Positions 46,473 through 56,480 of a stretch of 64,000 nt of DNA are shown here, piece by piece. Position numbers and translations under genes: made by a program. The number at the start of each line of letters is the position of its first letter. The stretch's first letter is position 1. The DNA comes from Vibrio kanaloae (GTDB lineage Bacteria > Pseudomonadota > Gammaproteobacteria > Enterobacterales > Vibrionaceae): contig NZ_AP025497.1 of NCBI RefSeq assembly GCF_024347535.1, positions 1,798,001-1,862,000 of the forward strand, read 5' to 3'. The notes below the pieces were generated by a model that worked only from the letters and a program-made list of their open reading frames with translations, was not told where the DNA came from and did not search any database.

Positions 46473-46597
46473 TCATTTGCTAACACGAGACGAAGTCTTT
46501 CTTAACTTTAGCTCTCAGTAAATTAAGTGTTGAACAACTCACAACCAGTACATGCACAGTCGGTGTGGCTATTGTTAAATCAATAAGCTCAATGAAA

Positions 46598-46648
46598 TAA
46601 AAAGAGCATACTCCCTACTCAATACTATTGAGGCAAGTATGCTCTTTT
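46598..46648. terminator. Bidirectional terminator
   Basis: AAAGAGCATACT and AGTATGCTCTTT form a 12-bp stem, with CAAT/ATTG pairing in the loop; A-run left, T-run right. Between convergent genes. Confidence 0.82.
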
Positions 46649-46685
46649 CTAATTCGATAACGGCCAAGGTATTAGTTACTTCTTG

Positions 46686-47921
46686 CTAGTTACTTCGCAA
46701 GATCCCTTCAAGCACATTGAACAGCAAGTCGATCTCTTCAATCGAGTTGTAATGCATACAACCAATACGTACCACGCCCTGCTCTTCGATACCCAACTGC
46801 TTCACCAAACCTAGCGCATAGAAGTGTCCATTCCACACACAGATATTATGCTCACCCAGCTTCTTAGCGATAAACTCTGGAGAGTGGTTATCAAAGGTGA
46901 TTGCGAACGTTGGGGTTCTTAGATTCGAATCAAACTCTGTCTTACCATAGAGTTTTGCCCCTTCCAGATCGGACAAACGTTTTAGGAAGTACTCACTAAG
47001 CTTGCTTTCATGCTTACTATACAGCGCATAACTTTGCTCTAAACGAGAACGTAATGAATCGGCTGGATCACCTAACTGCGCCAAGTAATCCACCGCCGCA
47101 ATCACACCCGCAAGGCCTTCAAAGCTTTGCGTACCTGTTTCAAAACGGCCTGGGCCAATGTTTGTCGCTGGCTCTACCTTGTAAGGCTTTAAAGTATGTA
47201 GCCATTGAGGTGAAATATAAGCAATGCCAACATGCGGGCCGAAGAATTTATAAGCTGAACATGCCAAGAAATCACAATTCAGCTGCTGAACATCGATCAA
47301 ATGATGTGGAGCGTAATGCACGGCATCGACATAAACCTGCGCACCATGCTGATGTGCAAGTTCGATAACTTTCGCCATGTCGACAATCGAGCCCGTCGTG
47401 TTCGAAGCAAACGTCACCGCGACAAGCTTGGTTTTCTCATTCAGCAGCGACTCAAAGTGCGCCATATCCAAACTGCAATCTGACTCATCCACACGAACTT
47501 GGCGAACAATAGCGCCTTTGTCGTCTGCAGCTTGCTGCCAGCTCGATACATTAGAATAATGGTCTAACGCCGTGACGATAACTTCATCGCCTTCTTGCCA
47601 ATCGCGGCTGATCGCTCGACTAAGTTGGAAGGTCAGAGATGTCATGTTCGCGCCGAACACAACATTGCCTGAAGATTCAGTGTTGAGTAGCGCTTGTACC
47701 GCTTCTCTCGCTTGCTGCATTAAGCCTGTCGTCTTTTGGCTCGAAAAATAGTGACCGCCTAGGTTTGAATTAAAGTGCCCAAGATATTCCGTCATTGATG
47801 CTAAGACATTTTCAGGAACCTGAGAGCCCCCCGGCCCATCAAAAAAGGTCACAGGCTTACCGTTATGGTATTGGCCTAGCGCGCTAAACTGCTGGCGCAC
47901 ATCGTTAAGAGTGAAGGACAT
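46686..47921 (-). CDS. Class V aminotransferase / cysteine-desulfurase-like protein
   Basis: PLP enzyme of fold type I, 411 residues from ATG 47921 (AAGGA eight bases upstream); the longer frame from 47972 covers the end of the preceding gene. The PLP lysine is K225 in SAYKFFGPHVG, and the VYVDAVHYAPHHLIDVQ and GRFETGTQSFEG motifs match the cysteine-desulfurase-like (TIGR01976-type) subgroup rather than IscS or SufS. It lacks the mobile Cys loop seen in IscS and has no iscU or suf neighbours, so a role in Fe-S assembly is not implied. It overlaps the 2OG-dioxygenase gene by 17 bases, showing a coupled two-gene operon. Confidence 0.82.
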   Translation of the reverse strand: MSFTLNDVRQQFSALGQYHNGKPVTFFDGPGGSQVPENVLASMTEYLGHFNSNLGGHYFSSQKTTGLMQQAREAVQALLNTESSGNVVFGANMTSLTFQLSRAISRDWQEGDEVIVTALDHYSNVSSWQQAADDKGAIVRQVRVDESDCSLDMAHFESLLNEKTKLVAVTFASNTTGSIVDMAKVIELAHQHGAQVYVDAVHYAPHHLIDVQQLNCDFLACSAYKFFGPHVGIAYISPQWLHTLKPYKVEPATNIGPGRFETGTQSFEGLAGVIAAVDYLAQLGDPADSLRSRLEQSYALYSKHESKLSEYFLKRLSDLEGAKLYGKTEFDSNLRTPTFAITFDNHSPEFIAKKLGEHNICVWNGHFYALGLVKQLGIEEQGVVRIGCMHYNSIEEIDLLFNVLEGILRSN

Positions 47922-48561
47922 TGCGCGCATCCTTAGCCGTAAGAACAAACACATCCATATAGCCCATCTCATCGTGGTCTATGGTACGAATTGGTTGTGC
48001 ATTATGCCAAAGCTTACTGTCAGCCAGCATTGCCACTTCACCATCGCCTAATACTTTTCTAAAGAATGGCGCTTCATGTGAGTCTTGATACAGCATGATT
48101 TCACCGCCCACAATGTTATGTCGGTTCACACCGATTAAGGCGATATGATCAAAACCATCTTGGTGAACACCTTCCGGAGCGACCTGAGTTTCTTCAAAGA
48201 TAGCGGCAATACGGATCTGATGAATTTCGATTTCTTGCCCGTCTTCAAGCCCATTAGTTTCAATAAACAGTTCACACATCTCTTGCATGCCTTCACTGCT
48301 TATAATTTTCGCTTCAATCGGCTCAAACTGGCGAACAACATCACCTTGAAAATGGTTAATATCTTCAGACTGAACAAAGTTATGTTTGTTTAATTCAACG
48401 ACCTGTCCGTTACGGAATTGAACCACTGAGTACCTTCTCAATCGAAACTGACCATCTGCATGCTCCGTACTTGGAAGCTTAGAGAATGAAGGTGACAGCT
48501 CCTCAACCGCGTGGTTACTGAGATGGGTAATATGTAGGGTATTTTCGTGAGCATGTAACAT
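47905..48561 (-). CDS. 2-oxoglutarate/Fe(II) dioxygenase (PF10014 type)
   Basis: 218 residues from ATG 48561 (GGAG six bases upstream; ATG 48564 is equally possible, and the frame from 48657 lacks a site). The iron-binding facial triad is visible: H133 and D135 in VHQDGFDHIAL, H186 in KLWHNAQPI, with R192 a candidate 2-oxoglutarate anchor. It fits PF10014, the family of the Bacillus L-isoleucine 4-hydroxylase, so a free amino acid may be the substrate. First gene of a two-gene operon with the class V aminotransferase. The substrate is not known. Confidence 0.8.
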   Translation of the reverse strand: MLHAHENTLHITHLSNHAVEELSPSFSKLPSTEHADGQFRLRRYSVVQFRNGQVVELNKHNFVQSEDINHFQGDVVRQFEPIEAKIISSEGMQEMCELFIETNGLEDGQEIEIHQIRIAAIFEETQVAPEGVHQDGFDHIALIGVNRHNIVGGEIMLYQDSHEAPFFRKVLGDGEVAMLADSKLWHNAQPIRTIDHDEMGYMDVFVLTAKDARNVLHS

Positions 48562-49341
48562 CATCGACTCCTTAATGATTGTTAATCCACATTCGGCATT
48601 TAACGTTTTATTTACATAAAGGATACTTGAAGATCTTGCCAAATCAACAATAAACAATCATTTATCCCGTCAAATTTAATAATTAAGATGATAAAACCAA
48701 ATTCCAAATAAAAAGCAGTGTATAACACCAGAATAAAAGATGACCAACTCTTAAAACTAGCACACTCCACTAGCCAGTTAAAAACACCTTAAATTTTTTA
48801 TATAGCGATATTATTAACTATCCTAATAAATTTCACACTCTATCAACCCTTTTTCTTCAATACGCCAGTCTCCTTGCATAAGCTCAGTCCTCACTATCGC
48901 CATCATTCATTTCTATATTTTTGCACAGTAAAATACGACCTACCTATCAGATGCCAAGCTACTGATGACTTAGCCAACAAAATCAAGCTGGTTAATTTGC
49001 GAGTAACCCAAAATTCACAAGCCTTTTCTTGCGCGTCTGGACAGGTCGAGTTAGGGGGAACTCGGCCGCCCTCAAATAGAGTGCTTTCTAACAAAGCCTA
49101 CAATTATAAATGATGCATTTATTTGGAATATGACGGTCTGCCTTTATATTCTAACTTAGAATTCGTTAAAAATTGGCGACTATAAAGAGTGGGGATGTTC
49201 TATACAAACCAGATGGGAGGGTAAGCAAGCTTGAAAGGTTGATCGCTAAAAGAACCATCTTTGGTGAAATTTACACCAAAAGTCAAAGCGAAAATAAGTT
49301 AACTAGACTTAAAACGATTCATTTAAAAATAGTACAATGAG
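48562..49341. other. Intergenic region with a possible repeat
   Basis: AT-rich, with the dioxygenase promoter on the minus strand at the left. The GC-richer part (~48900-49110) is listed separately. No gene is supported. Confidence 0.4.
48900..49110. repeat. Possible dispersed Vibrio sequence with a small ORF on each strand
   Basis: The minus-strand frame 48903-49094 encodes PPNSTCPDAQEKACEFWV-type sequence that I recall from many small Vibrio hypothetical proteins, which suggests a repeated element rather than a gene. It contains a small hairpin (CGAGTT/AACTCG around AGGGGG, 49047-49064). No second copy is visible in this window. Confidence 0.35.
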
Positions 49342-51030
49342 CTAAATCTCAATTTCACTGGACCGATTTTTGAAACCGTTCTTCGAGCGCTTCTGCTGGT
49401 ACATTCGCTGATCAGCTAAGCTCAAACACTCAGAAAAATTGGCACATTCGAAACTAAATGCGCTTCCAAAGCTGAGGCCAGATTGGGGCCAATCAGCACT
49501 GCGAATTTGGTCTTCGACCTGAGCCACCCTATGCTCGATCTGAGAATAAAGGGCCTCACCTTGTGTATCTTTATCAACTCTCAATAACCAGATAAATTCA
49601 TCGCCACCAGCTCGATAAACCATTCCAAGGTCTGTAAATTGTTCTCGCATCATGCGGCTGGTGTATTCTAAAAAGCGATCCCCTTCATCATGACCATAAG
49701 TGTCATTAATCGATTTAAGGCCATCACAGTCGATAAAGACGATGCAATAAGAGTTATGTGCCAATTGTTTACTGGCATCATTAAAATCCAGTCGGTTTCC
49801 AAGTCCAGTCAAACTATCCACCCTAGACTGGATATACGTTTTCTGATGTTGACGCTGTTGAATCCGCAACCATTCAGTCAGTGACAATAAAATACAGATG
49901 CAATCGATTGCCAATGCAACAACAACTATCACTTCTGTCGAGCTCTGAGTCGGCAATGGCGTAACATGCGCAAAAATGTAATATATCAAGGCCGCGCCAT
50001 AAAAAAGTCCACCGACCAAATAATACTTAGCGACAAAGTTTCGTTGATAAGCCATTACTATACCAGTCACTATCATCGTCGGTACCCAGATTGCTGCAAT
50101 CAAATGAGACATAACAAAAGTCAGAGGGAACGGGGCAAAGACATTAATAAACCCAATAATGACACACAGCCAACTAAAGATATGAAAGATAAGATTAATA
50201 CGAATAAAGTGTTGCGGAAATCCAAACAATAATCTTGTGTAATAGCTAGAAAAAGCAACCGCAAACGGAAACAATACCATCCCAAAATAAACGGGGTTCA
50301 AACTTTGGCTTGGTAGTAAGTACCCCCAAGCGCCAGAAGCGGCAAACCAGCCCAAACCATGCAGCCCGACATAGCCAGCACAAGCCAGTGTAACCGGCTG
50401 CTTAGTTTGAAAATAACAAAATAGAGCGAGAATTCCCAATGTCAGCATAACCGTGATAGAAGCTAAAGTGAGCGTATTATTGCGGAAAACACGAATATGA
50501 AATGCATGTTCAGGTTGAAGAGTTAAGTTAATTGCCGTTGGGAATTTTTTTGCTTCCAAGTAAAGCCAAAGTATTCCAGATTCTCCTGAATTCAATATTA
50601 GTGGGAAGCTTTGCCTGTGCAGATGCGGAATGCTCTTATCACTTAATTGGCCAAAATCGAATATTCGTCTAACCTGACCATTTTTTGATTGCCAGTAACC
50701 CCAACCTTGGTCCAAATAGTTGACACGGAGCGTAACAATTTGGTGTAACGACTTAATTCCGGGGTTGGCTAAATCAAGCCTCAGCCCAAACGCCCCTTCA
50801 CCACCAAATATCGTTTCAATCCTTGAAGATGATTCGATATGTTCTCTTAATATGGGAAAATCGACCGGAGCAGATAATAGAGGCACTTCATACCATTTTA
50901 CAGCCTCACCAGCTAACACAGATTGCTCCCCATTGACTTGCAACGGAGAAGCAAAGGCTAAATTTAGGCACACACTAAACACACTGATAAAAAGGAGGAG
51001 AATCTGCATATAGTTAAAATAATTCCGCAT
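49342..51030 (-). CDS. 7TM-DISM diguanylate cyclase
   Basis: 562 residues: an N-terminal signal-like segment (LLLFISVFSVCLNLAFA), a periplasmic beta-rich domain (~25-190, type 7TMR-DISMED2), seven membrane segments (~190-390), and a C-terminal GGDEF domain with active-site GGDEF at 475-479 and SLTGLGNRL at its start. This architecture senses extracellular ligands, often carbohydrates, and controls c-di-GMP synthesis. The catalytic site is intact; as in the 44 kb protein, no RxxD I-site is seen (the position reads TDLG). ATG 51030 has no clear site; ATG 51009 (M8) is an alternative start. Single gene. Confidence 0.88.
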   Translation of the reverse strand: MRNYFNYMQILLLFISVFSVCLNLAFASPLQVNGEQSVLAGEAVKWYEVPLLSAPVDFPILREHIESSSRIETIFGGEGAFGLRLDLANPGIKSLHQIVTLRVNYLDQGWGYWQSKNGQVRRIFDFGQLSDKSIPHLHRQSFPLILNSGESGILWLYLEAKKFPTAINLTLQPEHAFHIRVFRNNTLTLASITVMLTLGILALFCYFQTKQPVTLACAGYVGLHGLGWFAASGAWGYLLPSQSLNPVYFGMVLFPFAVAFSSYYTRLLFGFPQHFIRINLIFHIFSWLCVIIGFINVFAPFPLTFVMSHLIAAIWVPTMIVTGIVMAYQRNFVAKYYLVGGLFYGAALIYYIFAHVTPLPTQSSTEVIVVVALAIDCICILLSLTEWLRIQQRQHQKTYIQSRVDSLTGLGNRLDFNDASKQLAHNSYCIVFIDCDGLKSINDTYGHDEGDRFLEYTSRMMREQFTDLGMVYRAGGDEFIWLLRVDKDTQGEALYSQIEHRVAQVEDQIRSADWPQSGLSFGSAFSFECANFSECLSLADQRMYQQKRSKNGFKNRSSEIEI

Positions 51031-52496
<1,466 letters not shown>

Positions 52497-52578
52497 AATC
52501 TGAGATTACAGATTTAAATATCGAAGTCCTCGCCTCAGTGGATGCAGGGCGTCATCACAATTTGTTATAAATCCCTAG

Positions 52579-52610
52579 AGCCCAGTGGTATATCCACTGG
52601 GCTTTCTTTT
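52579..52610 (+). terminator. Terminator of trxB
   Basis: AGCCCAGTGG and CCACTGGGCT, 10 perfect pairs around a 5-base loop, followed by TTCTTTT. Confidence 0.85.
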
Positions 52611-52631
52611 GTATACTACTGGCCCTCAACG

Positions 52632-52650
52632 AATAATAATTATCATTAAG
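52632..52650. promoter_or_regulatory. Weak Fur-box-like sequence before cydD
   Basis: AATAATAATTATCATTAAG shares about 14 of 19 positions with the Fur consensus. A TATACT -10-like box at 52612 precedes it. AT-rich sequence makes a chance match easy. Confidence 0.25.
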
Positions 52651-52658
52651 CCTTCATA

Positions 52659-54443
52659 ATGGATAAGAAAAAACAACGCAGCTTGAATAAGTGGCTGAAG
52701 CAACAAAGTAAGTTAGCAAAACGCTGGCTTATGATTGCGATTAGCCTTGGCGTACTTTCAAGCGTGTTTTTAATTGCTCAAGCAGCTCTTCTCGCCTCTA
52801 TTCTTCACCAGCTGATCATCGAGAATGTCGATAAATCTGAACTGGTTGGTCATTTCGCAGGCTTGGCATTATCGGTCGTTGGCCGTGCTGGCTGTACATG
52901 GGGACGTGAAATCGCAGGTTATCGCTGTGGTGAACAGATCCGTGTCTACATCAGACAACTCATCCTTGATAAGTTACGTGAGTTAGGCCCTGCTTATATC
53001 AAAGGCAAACCTGCGGGTACGTGGGCAACCCTATTGCTAGAGCAAGTTGAAGACATGCAAGACTTCTTCTCTCGCTACTTACCTCAGATGTCTTTGTCGG
53101 TGATGATTCCGTTTATCATTCTTGTAGTCGTGTTCCCGATAAACTGGGCTGCCGGCTTGATCTTCTTGATTACCGCGCCACTGGTACCGATGTTTATGGC
53201 GCTTGTCGGCATGAAAGCCGCAGATGCAAACCGTAAAAACTTCAAAGCACTTCAGCGTCTTTCAGGTCACTTTTACGACCGTTTGCAATCAATGACAACC
53301 ATTCGTCTGTTTGATCGTACAAGCGCAGAAACAGAAGTATTGAAAGGTGCTTCTGAAGTGTTCCGAACTCGTACCATGGATGTATTGAAGATCGCTTTCT
53401 TGTCTTCTGCGGTTCTTGAGTTCTTCACATCTATCTCGATTGCGATGACGGCGGTTTACTTCGGTTTCACTTTCATCGGTGAACTGAACTTTGGTCATTA
53501 CGGCGTTGGCATTACTCTATTCGCGGGTCTGTTTATTCTTATCTTGGCACCGGAGTTTTACCAACCTCTGCGTGACTTAGGTACGTTCTACCACGCGAAG
53601 CAACAAGCGGTTGGCGCAGCCGAAAGTATTGTCGAGTTCCTAGAAACAGACATCACTAAGGTTAAATCAGGTGACACTCAACTAAACCCAACCCAAGGCA
53701 TCAATATTGAAGCTCAAGACTTGAAAGTGTTGAGCCCTGAAAGTTTTCAACTGGTTGGCCCTATCTCGTTTGCGCTTAATACTCGCCAGTCGACTGCATT
53801 AGTTGGCCCAAGCGGTGCGGGTAAAACAAGTTTGATCAACGCCATACTTGGTTTCATGCCTTATGAAGGAAGCTTGAAAATCAATGGCATTGAATTGCGA
53901 GACCTAGACTTAGCCTCTTGGCGTAAGACGATTAGCTGGGTTGGTCAAAACCCGTTGCTACTGCACGGCACAATTCGTGACAACGTCACCCTTGGTAAGC
54001 AAAATATTACTGACCAAGTTGTCGAGAATGCACTCGAGCAATCTTTTGCTAACGAATTCGTAAACGAACACGGCTTGGATTACATGATTTCTGATCGTTC
54101 GGGCGGTCTGTCTGTTGGTCAATCTCAGCGTTTGGCTTTAGCTCGTGCGATGATTCAAGACGGTCAGTTCTGGTTGCTCGATGAACCTACTGCCAGCTTA
54201 GATACTCGTAGCGAACAATTGGTAATGAAAGGCATCAATAGCAATATTGAAAGCCGCACTGCCCTGCTTGTAACGCACCAACTTGCTCCTCTTCAATCGG
54301 TCGATAATATTCTGGTTATGCGCGATGGTGGGCTGGTTGAACAAGGTCATTACTCTCAGCTTTCAACTGCGGGTGGTTTATTCGAAGAGATGCTTAACGC
54401 GAACTTAGCTCAACAAGACAATAAGGGTAATTTAGATGCGTGA
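52659..54443 (+). CDS. cydD: Heterodimeric ABC exporter subunit CydD
   Basis: With CydC it forms the exporter of cysteine and glutathione to the periplasm, needed for assembly of cytochrome bd. 594 residues: six membrane helices (to ~330), then an ATPase domain with Walker A GPSGAGKTS, signature LSVGQ, Walker B FWLLDEPTA and H-loop. The signature has V for the usual G (LSVGQ), a degenerate signature as often seen in one half of heterodimeric exporters. Overlaps cydC by 8 bases, so the two are translationally coupled. Confidence 0.95.
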   Translation: MDKKKQRSLNKWLKQQSKLAKRWLMIAISLGVLSSVFLIAQAALLASILHQLIIENVDKSELVGHFAGLALSVVGRAGCTWGREIAGYRCGEQIRVYIRQLILDKLRELGPAYIKGKPAGTWATLLLEQVEDMQDFFSRYLPQMSLSVMIPFIILVVVFPINWAAGLIFLITAPLVPMFMALVGMKAADANRKNFKALQRLSGHFYDRLQSMTTIRLFDRTSAETEVLKGASEVFRTRTMDVLKIAFLSSAVLEFFTSISIAMTAVYFGFTFIGELNFGHYGVGITLFAGLFILILAPEFYQPLRDLGTFYHAKQQAVGAAESIVEFLETDITKVKSGDTQLNPTQGINIEAQDLKVLSPESFQLVGPISFALNTRQSTALVGPSGAGKTSLINAILGFMPYEGSLKINGIELRDLDLASWRKTISWVGQNPLLLHGTIRDNVTLGKQNITDQVVENALEQSFANEFVNEHGLDYMISDRSGGLSVGQSQRLALARAMIQDGQFWLLDEPTASLDTRSEQLVMKGINSNIESRTALLVTHQLAPLQSVDNILVMRDGGLVEQGHYSQLSTAGGLFEEMLNANLAQQDNKGNLDA

Positions 54444-56157
54444 TTTACTGCCTTACCTGAAACTCTATAAAAAACATTGGTTTGGCCTATCGCTAGGCAT
54501 GCTATTGGCTTTTGCTACTCTGTCCGCTTCTATCGGCTTGTTAACGCTATCGGGTTGGTTTATTTCAGCTTCTGCGGTTGCTGGCCTTACGATTGCGCGT
54601 GAAACCTTCAACTACATGCTGCCGGGTGGCGGTGTACGTGGTTTAGCCATGGGCCGAACGGCGGGGCGTTGGGGCGAACGTGTTGTGAGCCACAATGCGA
54701 CATTCAAGCTACTGACAGATCTGCGTATCTTCTTCTTCAAGAAACTGGCACCGCTGATCCCGGGTCGTATTTCAAACCTTCGTGACGCTGACCTACTTAA
54801 CCGTTTGGTTGCTGATGTCGACGCAATGGACCACGTGTATCTGCGTTTAGTAAGTCCAGTGACGGTTGGTGTGTTCGGAATTTTCTTCCTAACTCTATTC
54901 CTGATGTGGTTCGATACTTCGCTTGGTTTAATTTTAGGTTCAATCCTTCTCATCATGCTTCTGGTTTGGCCGGTCTTGTTCTACAAGCTGGGGAAACGTA
55001 ACGGCGGTGAACTGACACAAAACAAAGCGGATCTGCGTGTTACGACACTAGATTGGGTTGAAGGCTGCAGCGAGCTAACTCTGTTTGGTGCTGAAGAGCG
55101 TTACCGCAACGCCATTCTAGATACACAACAGAAGCTGATGACGAATCAGTTTGTCAATGCCAACTTAACCGGCATGGCATCAGCTGCACTGATGCTGTTC
55201 AACGGTTTGACTCTGGTTCTTATGCTTTGGCTTGCTGCTGACGGCGTGGGTGGTAATGCACCAGACCCGTTCATCGCGCTAATGGCATTCGCAACTATGG
55301 CAAGTTTTGAACTGCTGATGCCTATTGCAGGTGCATTCCAGCATTTAGGTCAAACTCTGTCTTCTGCTCGTCGCTTGAACGAAGTAATTCTGTCTGAGCC
55401 TGAAGTTCAGTTCGCGGAAGAGAAGTTCGACATCAACAAGCCGCTTGATATTACGTTCTCAAACGTGACGTTCAACTACCCTGATTCTAAGCGCAGTGTT
55501 CTAAACGCAGTTGATCTAACGATTCCGGCAACGAATAAGGTTGCGATTGTTGGTCAAACTGGTTCTGGTAAATCAACTCTAATTCAACTTCTGACACGCT
55601 ACTGGGATCCTAAAAAGGGTTACATCTCAATTGCGGGCATTGAACTGACACACTGGAATGAATCACAACTTCGTGAATCAATCAGCGTGGTCAGCCAACG
55701 AGTAGACATCTTGAATGGTACTCTCCGTGACAACTTGTTGATTGCAAGACCAGAAGCAACCGATGATCACTTAGCGAATATCCTAAAAGACGTTGGCCTA
55801 GAAAAGCTGCTTGAGAATAATGCACTTGATAGTTGGTTAGGTGACGGTGGTCGTCAACTTTCTGGTGGTGAGAAGCGCCGTATTGGTATCGCACGTGCGA
55901 TTCTTCATGATGCCCCTATCCTGCTTCTCGATGAGCCAACAGAAGGCTTAGACAAGCAAACAGAGCAAAGTATTATGACAATGTTCGAAAAGCACTTTGA
56001 AGGTAAAACGGTTATATTCATCACGCACCGCTTGATTGGTCTAGAGTCGATGGATTCTATCGTTCTGATTGAACAAGGCGAGATTGTAGAAAATGGCTCT
56101 CACGAGAAGCTGTTAAACGAAGAAGGACGTTATTTCCAGCTTCGCCAAGCAATCTAG
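54436..56157 (+). CDS. cydC: Heterodimeric ABC exporter subunit CydC
   Basis: Partner of CydD. 573 residues with six membrane helices and an ATPase domain: Walker A GQTGSGKST, full LSGGE signature, Walker B ILLLDEPTEGLD, H-loop FITHR. The intact signature here complements the weaker one in CydD. Starts inside cydD; terminator at 56187. Confidence 0.95.
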   Translation: MRDLLPYLKLYKKHWFGLSLGMLLAFATLSASIGLLTLSGWFISASAVAGLTIARETFNYMLPGGGVRGLAMGRTAGRWGERVVSHNATFKLLTDLRIFFFKKLAPLIPGRISNLRDADLLNRLVADVDAMDHVYLRLVSPVTVGVFGIFFLTLFLMWFDTSLGLILGSILLIMLLVWPVLFYKLGKRNGGELTQNKADLRVTTLDWVEGCSELTLFGAEERYRNAILDTQQKLMTNQFVNANLTGMASAALMLFNGLTLVLMLWLAADGVGGNAPDPFIALMAFATMASFELLMPIAGAFQHLGQTLSSARRLNEVILSEPEVQFAEEKFDINKPLDITFSNVTFNYPDSKRSVLNAVDLTIPATNKVAIVGQTGSGKSTLIQLLTRYWDPKKGYISIAGIELTHWNESQLRESISVVSQRVDILNGTLRDNLLIARPEATDDHLANILKDVGLEKLLENNALDSWLGDGGRQLSGGEKRRIGIARAILHDAPILLLDEPTEGLDKQTEQSIMTMFEKHFEGKTVIFITHRLIGLESMDSIVLIEQGEIVENGSHEKLLNEEGRYFQLRQAI

Positions 56158-56186
56158 CTTCTTCATAAGTTATAAAAAACCATTCA

Positions 56187-56214
56187 AGGCCCGAGTTTAT
56201 GCTCGGGCTTTTTA
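56187..56214 (+). terminator. Terminator of cydDC
   Basis: GCCCGAG and CTCGGGC around a 6-base loop with TTTTTA downstream. Confidence 0.85.
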
Positions 56215-56385
56215 TCCGCTCCCTCGAACTATCAGTTCCTCTATGCACACCAAGCCGGTAACGCACACAGGAGACTAATGGTAGTGCCAATGTCAAATCG
56301 ACGTTACCAGAACTGCAAGTTGATAACGCGCTATTTATGAGCGCTGAGTTACTCTGATTGGTATAACTCTCTCATGCGCAAATGC

Positions 56386-56418
56386 AAAAAAGCCGAATAT
56401 GATAATCACATTCGGCTT
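56386..56418 (-). terminator. Terminator of the chemoreceptor gene
   Basis: AAAGCCGAAT and ATTCGGCTTT; on the minus strand the stem ends in a T6 run. Confidence 0.85.
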
Positions 56419-56480
56419 TCAATTTCGTTGTAGCGTATTAACGACTAAACGTTACTTTCTTCTACTTTTTAGTTATTCAC

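Noticed and set aside
46686..47921. Assigning the PLP gene as IscS or SufS
   Set aside because: It lacks the Cys active loop context and Fe-S assembly neighbours; it matches a different subgroup.
49040..49100. Super-integron attC site
   Set aside because: No RYYYAAC/GTTRRRY core sites in the right order; the small hairpin does not fold like attC.
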